Source: Pseudomonadota bacterium
Lineage (GTDB): Bacteria > Pseudomonadota > Gammaproteobacteria > Burkholderiales > Burkholderiaceae_B
Assembly (NCBI GenBank): GCA_023388835.1
Contig: JAEWFK010000156.1
Coordinates: 4,596 to 68,595, forward strand
Direction of reading: 5' to 3'
DNA length: 64,000 bases
Shown here: piece after piece, positions 16,935 to 26,567 of the stretch
Layout: every line of letters starts with the position of its first letter
Position numbering within the stretch: position 1 is the stretch's first letter
Made by a program: the position numbers and the translations under genes
The notes under the pieces: model-generated
Databases searched by the model: none
Seen by the model: the letters and a program-made list of their open reading frames with translations, nothing else
What the model was told of the DNA's origin: nothing

Positions 16935-18389
16935 TCAGGCACGGCGCCATTGCGTCACGCCTCCGGGACGATCTTCGAGCTCGATGCCGGCGGCTTGCAG
17001 CGCCTGGCGGATACGGTCAGCTTCGGCGAAGTCACGCTGCTTCTTGGCGTCGCTGCGCGCCTGTATCAGAGACTCGATGCGCTGGGCGCTGAATTCGTCG
17101 GACTGGTCGGCGACGCCTTGCCCCAGATAGCGGGACGAGGATTGCAGATAGATCTGCGGGTCCGACTGCAACAGCCCAAGTACGCCGCCCAGGGCCCTGA
17201 GCAGCCCGGCGGCCTGAGCCGATTTGCTGCGGTTGGCTTCGCCCGCCAATTCAAACAGTACCGCCACTGCGCCGGCCGAATTGAAATCGTCATCCATGGC
17301 GTCGCGGAAATCGCGACAGTAGGGTGCTTCCCAGTCAATGTCCACGGGCTCGGCCGGCACATTGGCCAAAGCCTGATACAGACGATCGAGCGCATGCTGG
17401 GCGTCGATCAGATTGTCAGGTGTGTAGTTCTGCACGCTGCGATAGTGATTGCGCACAATGAAGAAACGCAGCATCTCCGCTTCGCGCGGATTAGCGGCAT
17501 AGCCGGCGACATCGTCAGCAGGCTCTTCACCGGCCGCGATGGTGGAACGAATGCGGCGGAAGTTGCCCAGCGACTTCGACATCTTGTCGGCGTCGACCAT
17601 GAGCGGACCGCAGTGCATCCAGACGGAAGCGAGCGACCCGCCGAACGCCCCTTCTGTCTGAGCAATCTCGTTCTCGTGGTGGGGGAATTTCAGGTCAGGG
17701 CCACCGCCATGAATATCCAGAGGCAGCCCGAGCAGGGACTTGCTCATGGCCGAACATTCGATATGCCAGCCGGGGCGCCCCAGACCATAGGAGGATTCCC
17801 ATTTGGACTCTTCCGGTTCGTCGGCCTTGGCTGCCTTCCAGAGCACGAAGTCCAGGGGGTCGCGCTTGCCTGCGGCGACCGCAATACGCTCGCCCGCGCG
17901 CAGATCGTCGAGCGATTTGCCCGAGAGCTTGCCGTAGCCTTCGAAACCGCGTACCGAATAATTGACGTCGCCATCGTCGGAGCGATAAGCCAGGTTGTTT
18001 GTTTCGAGGCGGGAAATAATGTCCAGCATCTCGCCGACATGCTCGGTGGCGCGCGGTTCGTGGTCCGGTGCCTGGACGCCCAAGGCGCGTTCGTCGGCGT
18101 GCATGGCGTCGATGAAGAAGGCGGTGACGTCCTTCAGGCGCCTACCGGTTTCAACGGCGCGGCGAATGATCTTGTCGTCGATGTCGGTAATGTTGCGGAC
18201 ATAGGTCACGCGGTAACCGCTCGCACGCAACCAGCGCTGAACGATGTCAAAGCTGACGAGCATGCGTGCATGCCCCAGGTGGCAGAAGTCGTACACCGTC
18301 ATGCCGCAAACGTACATGCGGACATGCCCCGGTTCAACCGTGCGCAGGGCTTCCTTGTTGCGTGTGAGGGAATTATGGATATGCAGCAT
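16935..18389 (-). CDS. cysS: Cysteinyl-tRNA synthetase
   Basis: A 484-residue class I synthetase. It shows the zinc-site start VCGMTVYD, the HIGH-equivalent HLGHA, and KMSKSLGN. The start is ATG 18389 (MLHIHNSL), chosen by family N-terminus; the frame extends 19 codons further upstream but without similarity. It is essential and charges tRNA-Cys in the cytosol. It is divergent from the TPR-protein gene. Confidence 0.97.
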   Translation of the reverse strand: MLHIHNSLTRNKEALRTVEPGHVRMYVCGMTVYDFCHLGHARMLVSFDIVQRWLRASGYRVTYVRNITDIDDKIIRRAVETGRRLKDVTAFFIDAMHADERALGVQAPDHEPRATEHVGEMLDIISRLETNNLAYRSDDGDVNYSVRGFEGYGKLSGKSLDDLRAGERIAVAAGKRDPLDFVLWKAAKADEPEESKWESSYGLGRPGWHIECSAMSKSLLGLPLDIHGGGPDLKFPHHENEIAQTEGAFGGSLASVWMHCGPLMVDADKMSKSLGNFRRIRSTIAAGEEPADDVAGYAANPREAEMLRFFIVRNHYRSVQNYTPDNLIDAQHALDRLYQALANVPAEPVDIDWEAPYCRDFRDAMDDDFNSAGAVAVLFELAGEANRSKSAQAAGLLRALGGVLGLLQSDPQIYLQSSSRYLGQGVADQSDEFSAQRIESLIQARSDAKKQRDFAEADRIRQALQAAGIELEDRPGGVTQWRRA

Positions 18390-18524
18390 CTGCCGTTCTT
18401 GTGTCGTATGTAGCAAGGCCGTGTTTGCTGGCTCGAAGGCGACCATCCGGCAAGGATGAGCCTTCCGGTGAAAGCACGGCTAAAATGGTGGTCGTTAAGT
18501 ATAGCAAGACCCACTCTAGGATCC

Positions 18525-19184
18525 GTGCCCGTGCGTTCGTCCTCCGACCCGAAGACCCGGCCTGCCTTGGCATTGGCCGCTACCGCCCTGCTCTGTGCAC
18601 AGGCCGCCCTGTTCCCTGCGTCGGCCGCGCGCGCCCAGCCCACTCAAACCAACGTCAACCAAGACGGCAACGCTCTGTTCTCCGACGAACGGCCCGAAGA
18701 GAAAGGCTGGAAAGGCCTGGCTCGGCTGCTCGAGGCTCTGGAACCGAACGTCGATACCAGTATCCCGCTCACTCCGGCGCAGATCACCGATCGCATCTCT
18801 GTCATGCTCGATCAGGGGCGCGCGGCCGAAGCCCTCGAAGTAATTGAAAAGCGCAAGGCGCAGTACGCCGGTCAACCCGATACGCTCGGGAACGACGTAC
18901 AGCTCATGTTCCTGAACGCGCGGGCACTGGCGGCGCTGGGGCGGCATGACGAAGCGATCGCGGTTTATCGCGACATGACGGCCAAGTATCCCGAACTGCC
19001 CGAACCATGGAACAATCTCGCGGCGGAATACGTCAAGACTGAACGGCTGGAAATGGCGCGCGACGCACTGGAGATGGCCCTGCAAGCCAACCCTGAATAC
19101 CGCGACGCCCGTGCGAACCTTGGTCGGGTACAGTTGCTGCTGGCCGAGCAGTCCTTTCGCGCCGCAGGACTCACGAGCCAGTGA
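18525..19184 (+). CDS. Periplasmic tetratricopeptide-repeat protein
   Basis: The likely start is GTG 18525 or GTG 18531; AGGA at 18518-18521 is better spaced for the second. A signal peptide with the hydrophobic core ALALAATALLCAQAALF ends near AARA. About three TPR units follow, including GRAAEALEVIEKRKAQY, GRHDEAIAVYRDMTAKYPELPE and a third at ERLEMARDALEMALQANPEY. TPRs bind protein partners, here in the envelope. The gene precedes the cyclophilin and lpxH on the same strand. No specific function is recognisable. Confidence 0.8.
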   Translation: MPVRSSSDPKTRPALALAATALLCAQAALFPASAARAQPTQTNVNQDGNALFSDERPEEKGWKGLARLLEALEPNVDTSIPLTPAQITDRISVMLDQGRAAEALEVIEKRKAQYAGQPDTLGNDVQLMFLNARALAALGRHDEAIAVYRDMTAKYPELPEPWNNLAAEYVKTERLEMARDALEMALQANPEYRDARANLGRVQLLLAEQSFRAAGLTSQ

Positions 19185-19223
19185 TTCCTTTCCTTCTCTT
19201 TTTTCCGGAACGTATCGACATCC

Positions 19224-19874
19224 ATGGCTGATACCCGTCTGCAGATTTTCATGCCGATTCCGCGCCTGCGGCGAATCGGCACCGCCCTGTTCGCTTCCGC
19301 CCTGCTCTTCGTGGGCGCCCATGCGACAGCCGCCAATTCCACTACAAATGAAGGTGCAACTCCCATGACTTCCGACACCCGCGTCAAGCTTCAGACCAAC
19401 CAGGGCGACATCGTCATCGAACTGAACGCCGAAAAGGCTCCGAAGAGCTCGGAAAACTTCCTGAACTACGTCCGTGAAGGCTTTTATGACGGCACTGTGT
19501 TTCACCGGATCATCAATAACTTCATGATCCAGGGCGGCGGCTTTGAGGCCGGCATGAAGCAGAAGAAGACCAACGACCCGGTCGAAAACGAGGCCAACAA
19601 CGGCCTGAAGAACGATCGCTACACGGTGGCAATGGCACGCACATCGGATCCGCACTCCGCGACGGCGCAGTTCTTCATCAACGTGGCCGACAACGACTTC
19701 CTGAACCATACGGCGCCCACCTCCAACGGCTGGGGCTACACAGTGTTCGGCAAGGTGGTCGAGGGCACCGAAGTCGTGGACAAGATCAAGGGCGTGAAGA
19801 CCGGCAGCCGCGGCTTCCATCAAGACGTTCCCGCGGAAGACGTCATCATCGAGAAAGCCTCGGTCGTTGAATAA
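19224..19874 (+). CDS. ppiB: Cyclophilin-type peptidyl-prolyl cis-trans isomerase, signal peptide joined to a PpiB-like body
   Basis: The frame encodes 216 residues. Residues 1-37 look like a signal peptide ([24 protein letters not shown]). From residue 48 onward it matches cytoplasmic Ppi[41 protein letters not shown], and the C-terminal [12 protein letters not shown]. An internal ATG at 19365 ([10 protein letters not shown]) has AAGGTG eight bases upstream. The cytoplasmic form may therefore be the main product. The long form would be exported. It accelerates proline isomerisation in folding proteins. The gene overlaps lpxH by 8 bases, and the ppiB-lpxH order is also known from E. coli. Confidence 0.9.
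   Translation: MADTRLQIFMPIPRLRRIGTALFASALLFVGAHATAANSTTNEGATPMTSDTRVKLQTNQGDIVIELNAEKAPKSSENFLNYVREGFYDGTVFHRIINNFMIQGGGFEAGMKQKKTNDPVENEANNGLKNDRYTVAMARTSDPHSATAQFFINVADNDFLNHTAPTSNGWGYTVFGKVVEGTEVVDKIKGVKTGSRGFHQDVPAEDVIIEKASVVE
19351..19368 (+). promoter_or_regulatory. Internal ribosome-binding site and ATG of the PpiB body
   Basis: AAGGTG at 19351-19356 with an 8-base spacer to ATG 19365. This is a better-spaced signal than the weak GGAA before the upstream ATG at 19224. It decides whether a leaderless, cytoplasmic cyclophilin is made. Confidence 0.55.
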
Positions 19875-20706
19875 GCTGGCCATCCAGGGCCGAATCTGGA
19901 TAGCGTCAGACATTCATCTTGGCCCTGAATCGCCTGCGACGGCCGCCGCTTTCCATGAATTCATGGAAAAGGCGGCCAGAGAGGCCGATGCACTGATCCT
20001 TGCCGGCGATATTTTCGACGCCTGGATCGGCGACGACATCGCCCTGAAGGACCCCGATCCCTGGTTGCGGGAAACGCTCTCCACCTTGCAGCGCGTCGCG
20101 AACCGCATACCGCTGTGGCTGGGCCGGGGCAACCGGGACTTCCTGCTGGGCCATCGTCTCGCCCATCACGTGGGCGCCCGGCTTCTTCCGGAGCCCGCCT
20201 TGCTCGAGACCTGCGCCGGCGCGATTCTTTTGGCGCACGGCGACGAATACTGCACGGCCGACCGGGGCTACCAACGTTTTCGCCGCCTCGTGCGGCATCC
20301 GGGCATCCAACGCGCCTATCTTGCCCTGCCGCTGCCTCTGCGCAAGCGCATCGCAGCGTGGGCACGTGCGCGCAGCATGAGCGCCAACCGCTACAAGGCG
20401 CTGGACATCATGGACGTCGAGCCGGACGCCATCGCGAACGCCCTGCGCCAGAGCCAGGCCCAGACGCTCATACACGGGCACACCCACCGTCCCGCCCGTC
20501 ACTCAGTCACCGTCGACGGGCGCAGCTGTGAACGCCTGGTGCTGCCTGACTGGGATTTCGACCATGCCCAGGCGTCGCGCGGCGGCTGGATCGGCATAGA
20601 CGAAGACGGTGTAAGCCTGTTCGAAATGCGGCCTGCAAGCGAGGCGCCGGCGTCTAGTGCCCAGTCTGCGCACGAAGCCCCGCCTACGGCTCAGGCGTCG
20701 AAATAA
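19867..20706 (+). CDS. lpxH: UDP-2,3-diacylglucosamine diphosphatase
   Basis: A 279-residue calcineurin-like phosphoesterase that makes lipid X in lipid A synthesis at the inner membrane face. Metal-site motifs are [36 protein letters not shown] and HGHTHRP. The start is TTG 19867, overlapping the cyclophilin stop; the sequence from there ([19 protein letters not shown]) matches the family N-terminus. A C-terminal tail rich in Ala/Ser extends beyond the domain. The 3' end overlaps the convergent permease gene by 16 bases. Confidence 0.92.
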   Translation: MNKLAIQGRIWIASDIHLGPESPATAAAFHEFMEKAAREADALILAGDIFDAWIGDDIALKDPDPWLRETLSTLQRVANRIPLWLGRGNRDFLLGHRLAHHVGARLLPEPALLETCAGAILLAHGDEYCTADRGYQRFRRLVRHPGIQRAYLALPLPLRKRIAAWARARSMSANRYKALDIMDVEPDAIANALRQSQAQTLIHGHTHRPARHSVTVDGRSCERLVLPDWDFDHAQASRGGWIGIDEDGVSLFEMRPASEAPASSAQSAHEAPPTAQASK

Positions 20707-22418
20707 AGATCCAGGACACAGCGGCCGTCGCGCTCGGACACCTGGACCTTCCGCGCCAGCCGGCTCAAGAGGTAGCTTGACAGGCGGGCCGCGGCATCCG
20801 GGTCATCCAGCATGTCCTCCGGCGAAGGCGGCGCGTTGCCGGCTGCGGGCAGCGGCAGGCCTTCATAGATGAAACGCACGCGCAAGGCGTAGTCATCAAA
20901 ACGGGTCTGCACCTCGAGCCAGGGATGAGCCGCGAGAATATGTCCGCTATGGGCGACCACATCGAAGGCTTCCCACACAGTCTGACGCGCTCGCTGCACC
21001 GAATCGCGCCGTGCACCCCACAGGCGACCCTGCGATTCCATGTAATGGTTCAGGTCGTCGGCCGTCGTCGCGGCGACTTCGAAGCGACGGCGGGTTCGGG
21101 CGGTCGCCCCGATACGAAAAATCAGCATCAGGGCCAGCGCGAGCAGGATCCCGTTCAGCCCCCCCGCCACACGCATGAAATCGGCCATCGCCGGCATGGA
21201 CGCTTGCAAGCCCCAGACGATGTACTGGTTCGCAACCCCCACCATCAGCCCCAGGCCTACCGCCATGGCACGACGGTTATCCAGCATGCGCGAGGCAATC
21301 AATCGCAGACCGGTCATGATGAGCAGGGCCGCGAGATACAGCATCAGTGCCGCGATCACGGGCGCGGGAACCAAAAACCACAGCACGATGAGCTTGGAGC
21401 ACAAGGCCATGAACACCAGCGCGCCCGCCACCCAGTATCCCAGATAGCGGCTGGTGCAGCCGGCACTGGTGGCGAGCCCCACCGCTCCGCCACTGGCCGA
21501 CTGCGGCATGGCGTTCAGCAGTGAGCCGACCATATGAGTGAGCCCTTCCGCACGCAAACCCCGCGCATAGGCGCGCAGATCAGGGATATGCCAGTCGGCG
21601 TCGACGGCGCGTTGTGCGACGGTCTGAGTACCCAGGGACATCAGGGTCAACGACAGCCCCATCAGCGCATAGAGCCCGACGAGATCCGAGTCAAAGCGCC
21701 AGCCGATGCTGGTGACTTCCGGCAGGCGCAGCCATGGGGTTGCGGCGATGTCGCCCCAGACCGTTTCCGGAATCATGCCGAAACCGGCGGCGATGGCGGT
21801 TCCTGCCGCCAGGCCGGCCAGCGTGGTGAAGGCCTGGAACCGCGCTCGGACCCAGATATTGCAGAAGACCAGCACCGCCAGGGTGACCGAGGCCACGATG
21901 AGGTCATTCATGTCCACCGGCTGCGATTCGACCCCGAACAGGACTTCCAGCCCCATCTTGCCGGTGGTGATGCCGGTGAGCATCACGGCAAGGCCGGCCA
22001 CTTCCACCGTAAAGATATTGCGCAGGTGAACCAGCACCCCGCTGAGCAGGATCTGCGTGAGGCCGGTCACGAACACCATGCCGTAGGCCAGCGCCATCCC
22101 GCCCTGGCTGCTCGCCACCAGCATGATGGCGAAGACCGTGGGCGTCGCTTGCAAAGGATAGTAATAGCCGGCCCCGACCCCCCAGCGCCCCAGTACCTGC
22201 AAGAGCACGCTGAAGGCGCAAACCAGCAACGTCGCGCTTGCGATATCCAGGAAGTCCAGCGAGCCCAGCGGCATGATGCTGTTGTGCGCGAACAAGTTCG
22301 GCACCACCAGCAAGGCGCCCAGAAACGCCAGCTGTTCAAGCGACAGGCCGATGGCCGTAGGCACCGGCAGACGATCATTGACCCAGAACTCGGTCGCTTC
22401 CGGCCTGCGCATGACCAC
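20691..22418 (-). CDS. NCS2 (UraA-fold) permease with C-terminal RsbW/HATPase-like domain
   Basis: A 575-residue protein, about 130 longer than usual NCS2 uracil/xanthine permeases. Residues 1-440 form the multi-pass transporter (NSIMPLG, LQATPTVFAIM, TTGKMGLEV, QSASGGAVGLATSAGCTSRYLG). Residues 444-575 are soluble and resemble an RsbW-type anti-sigma/histidine-kinase ATPase fold. There is an N-box-like WEAFDVVAH at 482-490 with Asp where the Asn should be, YEGLPLP as a degenerate G1, and a closing helix-strand unit [21 protein letters not shown] binding is therefore doubtful. The start is 3 bases after the carbonic anhydrase stop. Substrate could be a purine/pyrimidine or, given the neighbour, bicarbonate. 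Confidence 0.82.
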   Translation of the reverse strand: MVMRRPEATEFWVNDRLPVPTAIGLSLEQLAFLGALLVVPNLFAHNSIMPLGSLDFLDIASATLLVCAFSVLLQVLGRWGVGAGYYYPLQATPTVFAIMLVASSQGGMALAYGMVFVTGLTQILLSGVLVHLRNIFTVEVAGLAVMLTGITTGKMGLEVLFGVESQPVDMNDLIVASVTLAVLVFCNIWVRARFQAFTTLAGLAAGTAIAAGFGMIPETVWGDIAATPWLRLPEVTSIGWRFDSDLVGLYALMGLSLTLMSLGTQTVAQRAVDADWHIPDLRAYARGLRAEGLTHMVGSLLNAMPQSASGGAVGLATSAGCTSRYLGYWVAGALVFMALCSKLIVLWFLVPAPVIAALMLYLAALLIMTGLRLIASRMLDNRRAMAVGLGLMVGVANQYIVWGLQASMPAMADFMRVAGGLNGILLALALMLIFRIGATARTRRRFEVAATTADDLNHYMESQGRLWGARRDSVQRARQTVWEAFDVVAHSGHILAAHPWLEVQTRFDDYALRVRFIYEGLPLPAAGNAPPSPEDMLDDPDAAARLSSYLLSRLARKVQVSERDGRCVLDLYFDA

Positions 22419-22421
22419 GGA

Positions 22422-23108
22422 TCAGAGGACCGGCATCAGGTACAAATCAGGATACTGAGCGGACCAAAGGTCGCCGGATTCGAGGTCGAACCACCAACCA
22501 TGCAGCGCCAATGAACCTTCTTCCACTCGGGATTTGATCCAGGGATAGGTCAGCAGGTTGTGCAGGGAGCCGGTGATGGCGGCCCGCTCCACGAGACTTG
22601 GATTCTGTTCCAGCAGCTGCAGAGACACCGGTTCGCGATAGCCGTTGGGGCTATTGACGAAGAGTTCGGTGGCGCGGTGGGCCAGGCTTACCCACGGGCC
22701 AATGAAATCGCGATCGATTTCTTTGCCCATCGCCTTCGTGATCATGGCGCGTATGCCGCCGCACTGGGCATGCCCCAATACGATGATGTGATCGACGTTC
22801 AGGTCGCGGACGGCGTATTCGATAGCGGCAGAGGTGCCGTGCAGTTCTTCGTCCGGCTCGTAAGGCGGAACCAGATTGGCCACGTTGCGCACGGTGAAGA
22901 GCTCGCCCGGCTGAGCCTGCATGAGCAAGCCCGTTTCCACACGGGAATCGCAGCAAGCGATGATGAGCGTGGCAGGCGCCTGCCCCTCCGACGTCAGCCG
23001 CTTCATCAGGTCGGGCTGGCGTTCGTAGTATTCGGTCCGAAAATTCTTGATGGCGGACTGGAAGTGGGAAATATCCCTAAGCTTGTGTCCGCAGCAATCG
23101 TCACCCAT
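22422..23108 (-). CDS. can: Beta-class carbonic anhydrase
   Basis: A 228-residue enzyme interconverting CO2 and bicarbonate. Zinc ligands C52 (in C-x-D54-x-R56), H113 and C116 (HAQCGG) are present, with the Asp-Arg dyad intact. Residues HGTSAAIEYAVRDL also fit the family. Cytosolic. It is followed after 3 bases by the UraA-fold permease, strongly suggesting translational coupling and a joint role in bicarbonate supply or pH handling. The minus-strand order is carbonic anhydrase then permease. Confidence 0.92.
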   Translation of the reverse strand: MGDDCCGHKLRDISHFQSAIKNFRTEYYERQPDLMKRLTSEGQAPATLIIACCDSRVETGLLMQAQPGELFTVRNVANLVPPYEPDEELHGTSAAIEYAVRDLNVDHIIVLGHAQCGGIRAMITKAMGKEIDRDFIGPWVSLAHRATELFVNSPNGYREPVSLQLLEQNPSLVERAAITGSLHNLLTYPWIKSRVEEGSLALHGWWFDLESGDLWSAQYPDLYLMPVL

Positions 23109-23218
23109 TTCGATGGCCTCTATCTGAAAGTTTCAGGCCGGAATTATACGGGAGCCAATCATCCGCGACGCAGTTTTTTCCGAGAATTTCGGCCCCCAGA
23201 CCCGGTTCGCCGTATCGT

Positions 23219-24145
23219 TCAACGCCATAACAGCCAAGCCGCCACGACGGCGCCCAGCCCTATGCGGTACCAGGCGAAGGGGCGGTAGGTATGGCGCGAT
23301 ACGAAGCGCAGCACGGCCCGCACGACGAACAGTGCACTGATGAAGGCGGCGACGAAACCCACGGCAATGGCCGAAAACTGGCTGCTCGTCAGGACCGAGG
23401 CGTTCCGGTAAAGATCATAGACGGTGGCCGCCAGCATGGTCGGCATAGCCAGGAAGAAGGAAAACTCCGTTGCCGTGCGGCGGTCTATGCCGGCGATCAT
23501 GCCGCTGATGATGGTGGCGCCGGAACGAGAAGTCCCTGGCACCATGGCCAGACATTGAGCAAAGCCGACCACCAGCGCCTGCTTCCAGCTGATGTCTTCC
23601 AGCGCATGCGCGGTCGCGCGCTGGCTGGAGGCGGTTTCCGGCGCGAACTCGGTGCCGTCCGGACGCGATACGGCGCTCGCCGCACCCGAACCCGATGGCC
23701 GCCCGCTCAGTTGATGCGCTCCGAACTTCGCGTACTGCGGCTTGCGTTCCACCCAGAGCATGATGATCCCGCCCCCGACCAACGTGAATACGAAAACGGC
23801 CGGGTTGTGGAACAGCATCTTGATATACGAGATGGCCAACGCGCCGATGACGGCGGCCGGGAGGAAGGCGATGATCAGGTTGCGCATGAAGGCGAGTTCC
23901 ACTCGGTCGCCTGCCAATGAGCCGCGGAGAAGGTGGAAAATCCGTTCGCGGAAGATCCAGAGCACGGCGAGGATCGAGCCGAACTGAATGACGACTTCGA
24001 AGACCTTGTCGTCGCTGGACGAGAAGTCGATCCAGGCTCCGATGAGCAATAGGTGCGCCGTGCTGGAAACGGGGATGAACTCGGTCAGCCCCTCGATCAA
24101 ACCAAGAAAAAGGGCTTTCAACAGGAACCACGCGGACTCGGTCAT
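23219..24145 (-). CDS. uppP: Undecaprenyl-diphosphate phosphatase
   Basis: A 308-residue membrane protein of the BacA/UppP family that recycles the C55 lipid carrier for peptidoglycan synthesis. The signature [18 protein letters not shown] with the catalytic Glu pair and the second motif [10 protein letters not shown] are intact. Residues about 145-180, between the two halves, form a loop of roughly 30 extra residues rich in Ser/Gly/Ala that most relatives lack. The gene overlaps the upstream TerC-CBS gene by 4 bases (ATGA), so the two are translationally coupled. Confidence 0.93.
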   Translation of the reverse strand: MTESAWFLLKALFLGLIEGLTEFIPVSSTAHLLLIGAWIDFSSSDDKVFEVVIQFGSILAVLWIFRERIFHLLRGSLAGDRVELAFMRNLIIAFLPAAVIGALAISYIKMLFHNPAVFVFTLVGGGIIMLWVERKPQYAKFGAHQLSGRPSGSGAASAVSRPDGTEFAPETASSQRATAHALEDISWKQALVVGFAQCLAMVPGTSRSGATIISGMIAGIDRRTATEFSFFLAMPTMLAATVYDLYRNASVLTSSQFSAIAVGFVAAFISALFVVRAVLRFVSRHTYRPFAWYRIGLGAVVAAWLLWR

Positions 24146-25734
24146 TCGTCTCTCGTTTCTGCAATATCTTTCGTGTCGGGCTCTTGGCGCTCGATCAACA
24201 CCGAAGCAATACGCCGGCCTTCCATCCGTTCAACCGTAAGATCGAAAGTAGCGTGTCCGCCATCGAATTCGCAACGGGCGCCGACCTCCGGCAGATGGCC
24301 GAAGCGCGCGAGCAAGAAGCCGGCAACCGTGGCGTAGTCGGCTTCTTCGTCGAAGAGCCCATCGGTATGAAGCAGCAATTCCAGATGCAGGAGATCGGCG
24401 GCGCCATCCACTCGCCACCGGCCTTCTGCCAGCTCTTCGATATCGAGCGTCTCGTCCTCGTCCGGAAACTCGCCGGCAATGGCTTCGAATACATCGATGG
24501 GCGTCACCAGCCCTTCTATCGCGCCGAATTCGTCGGTCACCAGCACCAGTTGCCCGCGGGAGCGCTTGAGCGTCTCCATGAGCCGCAGTATGTCCATGGA
24601 TTCATGGACGATCAGGGGTTCGCGCAGTCGGGACACGCGAATACGGCCCAGTTCGATGAGGTCGGCGACGATTTCCTTGGCGCGGCCGATGCCCACCACG
24701 TCGTCGAGCGAACCCCGGCATACGGGAAAGAAACTGTGCGGTGATTCCAGCACGCGACGGCGCAGAACGTCGGGCGGGTCTTCGAGATCGAGCCACGACA
24801 CTTCCGTGCGCGGCGTCATGACCGAATGGATGGAGCGCTCGGCAAGGGTCAGTACCCCGCTTACCATATAGCGCTCTTCATCTTCGAACACTTGGGCCGG
24901 CGATGCCGTATCGGCGGACGCCGCGGATTCGCCCCGCTCCGCCGGCCTCATGCCCAGCATGCGCAAGACGCCTTCGGCCGTGCGCTCACGTAGCGGCCGG
25001 CTTGCAGCCTGCCGCCGTATATTGCGGCGGGCCAACTGATTGAAGGTCTCGATGAGCACGGAAAAGGCGATCGCGGCGTACAGGTAGCCTTTGGGAACGG
25101 TGAAGCCAAATCCTTCGAGGATCAGTGTGAAGCCGATCGTGAGCAGAAAGCCCAGACAAAGAATGACGACCGTGGGGTGGGCGTTGACGAAGCGCGTGAG
25201 TGGCTTGGAGGCCACCAGCATCAGCATGATCGCGATGGTGACCGCCATCATCATGATGGACAGGTGAGCGACCATGCCCACTGCCGTGATCACGGCGTCG
25301 AGCGAAAACACTGCGTCGAGCACGACAATCTGCAGCACGATCACACTGAAGCCCGCGTGCATGCGGGAACCCGACGCGTTGGCCGTCTTGCCTTCGACAC
25401 GTTCGTGCAGCTCGACCGTCCCTTTCGCAAGCAGGAACAGGCCGCCCACGATCAGGATCACGTCACGGTGGGAAAACGACAGCGGGCCGATCGAAAACCA
25501 GGTGTCCGTCAGGAGCACCAGCCATGAAATGACTGACAGCAAAGCCAGGCGCATCAGGAGCGCGAGTGACAGGCCCATGACGCGCGCCCGGTCGCGCTGC
25601 TCCGGAGGCAGCTTGTCGACCAGGATGGCGATGAAAATCAGGTTGTCGATGCCGAGGACGATCTCCAGCAGGACCAGTGTGAACAGGCCCGCCCAAGCGG
25701 AAGGATCGGCCATCCATTCGAACATCATCGGCAT
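24142..25734 (-). CDS. TerC-family membrane protein with CBS and CorC/HlyC domains (YoaE-like)
   Basis: A 530-residue three-part protein. An N-terminal TerC domain (about 1-240) contains seven hydrophobic segments and the acidic signature [12 protein letters not shown] and [13 protein letters not shown] tandem CBS pair follows (about 300-420, MTPRTEV and [12 protein letters not shown]). A C-terminal transporter-associated CorC/HlyC domain closes the protein (about 435-515). TerC relatives export manganese or other divalent metals; CBS pairs sense adenosyl compounds. The start may be ATG 25734 or the one at 25725. It begins 7 bases past the suhB stop. Confidence 0.88.
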   Translation of the reverse strand: MPMMFEWMADPSAWAGLFTLVLLEIVLGIDNLIFIAILVDKLPPEQRDRARVMGLSLALLMRLALLSVISWLVLLTDTWFSIGPLSFSHRDVILIVGGLFLLAKGTVELHERVEGKTANASGSRMHAGFSVIVLQIVVLDAVFSLDAVITAVGMVAHLSIMMMAVTIAIMLMLVASKPLTRFVNAHPTVVILCLGFLLTIGFTLILEGFGFTVPKGYLYAAIAFSVLIETFNQLARRNIRRQAASRPLRERTAEGVLRMLGMRPAERGESAASADTASPAQVFEDEERYMVSGVLTLAERSIHSVMTPRTEVSWLDLEDPPDVLRRRVLESPHSFFPVCRGSLDDVVGIGRAKEIVADLIELGRIRVSRLREPLIVHESMDILRLMETLKRSRGQLVLVTDEFGAIEGLVTPIDVFEAIAGEFPDEDETLDIEELAEGRWRVDGAADLLHLELLLHTDGLFDEEADYATVAGFLLARFGHLPEVGARCEFDGGHATFDLTVERMEGRRIASVLIERQEPDTKDIAETRDE

Positions 25735-25741
25735 GCGTGCA

Positions 25742-26527
25742 TTATTTCTGCAGGTAGCCCAACATTTGAGGGAAGATCTTAGGTGTGGCGGCGATGACGC
25801 GGCCCGTCTTCATCCATTGCTGCTCCCCATCGAAGTCGGAAATCAGCCCGCCCGCTTCCAGCACAAGCAGCCCGCCCGCGGCGAGATCCCAGGGTTTCAG
25901 GCCGATCCCGCAAAAGCCGTCGATACGGCCGGCGGCCACGTAGGCCAGGTCAAGCACCGTGGACCCCAGCCGGCGCACCGCCGTGCACTCGGACATCATC
26001 TCGGCAAAGGGCGAAGAGCCGTCGGCCACCGCCTTGCCCAAGTGGGCGGCGAGCAGCGTGTCGTGATAGCGGGTCTGACCGCTCACGCGGATGCGACGAT
26101 CATTCAAAAAGGCGCCGCTGCCGCGGCTTGCCGTGAACAACTCATTGCGCGAAGGGTCGTAAACCACGGCCTGCGTGATCTGGCCGCGATGCTTCAGGGC
26201 GATGGATATGGCGTAAAGGGGCAGACCGTGAATGAAGTTCGTCGTACCGTCGATGGGATCGATGATCCACTCGAACTCCGGCGCGCCGCCGTCAGTTCCT
26301 TCCGCGCCCGGAACCCTGCCCGATTCTTCGCCCAGGAAGGCATGCGCTGGATAAGCCGTGCGAAGAGTATCGATGATCGCTTCCTCGGCGGCATGGTCGA
26401 CTTCCGTGACATAATCTTTAGGCCCCTTGCGTGCTACCTGCAGGCGTTCGAGATCGAGACTGGCCCGACTGATGATGGTGCCGGCACGGCGGGCCGCCTT
26501 GATGGCGGTGTTGAGCATCGGGTGCAT
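25742..26527 (-). CDS. suhB: Inositol-1-monophosphatase (SuhB family)
   Basis: A 261-residue Mg2+-dependent phosphatase. It carries the metal motifs [17 protein letters not shown] and the C-terminal [17 protein letters not shown]. Family members dephosphorylate inositol-1-phosphate; E. coli SuhB also assists rRNA antitermination, which cannot be judged here. It starts at ATG 26527, divergent from trmJ with 40 bases between starts, and is followed on the minus strand by the TerC-CBS gene. Confidence 0.93.
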   Translation of the reverse strand: MHPMLNTAIKAARRAGTIISRASLDLERLQVARKGPKDYVTEVDHAAEEAIIDTLRTAYPAHAFLGEESGRVPGAEGTDGGAPEFEWIIDPIDGTTNFIHGLPLYAISIALKHRGQITQAVVYDPSRNELFTASRGSGAFLNDRRIRVSGQTRYHDTLLAAHLGKAVADGSSPFAEMMSECTAVRRLGSTVLDLAYVAAGRIDGFCGIGLKPWDLAAGGLLVLEAGGLISDFDGEQQWMKTGRVIAATPKIFPQMLGYLQK

Positions 26528-26567
26528 GAGATATCCGTTTTTTTAGAGCGCAAACCGCATATTTTAG

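Noticed and set aside
16461..18413. A 650-codon plus-strand open frame opposite cysS
   Set aside because: Antisense shadow of the DNA glycosylase and cysS genes; low-complexity, no domain, no ribosome-binding site.
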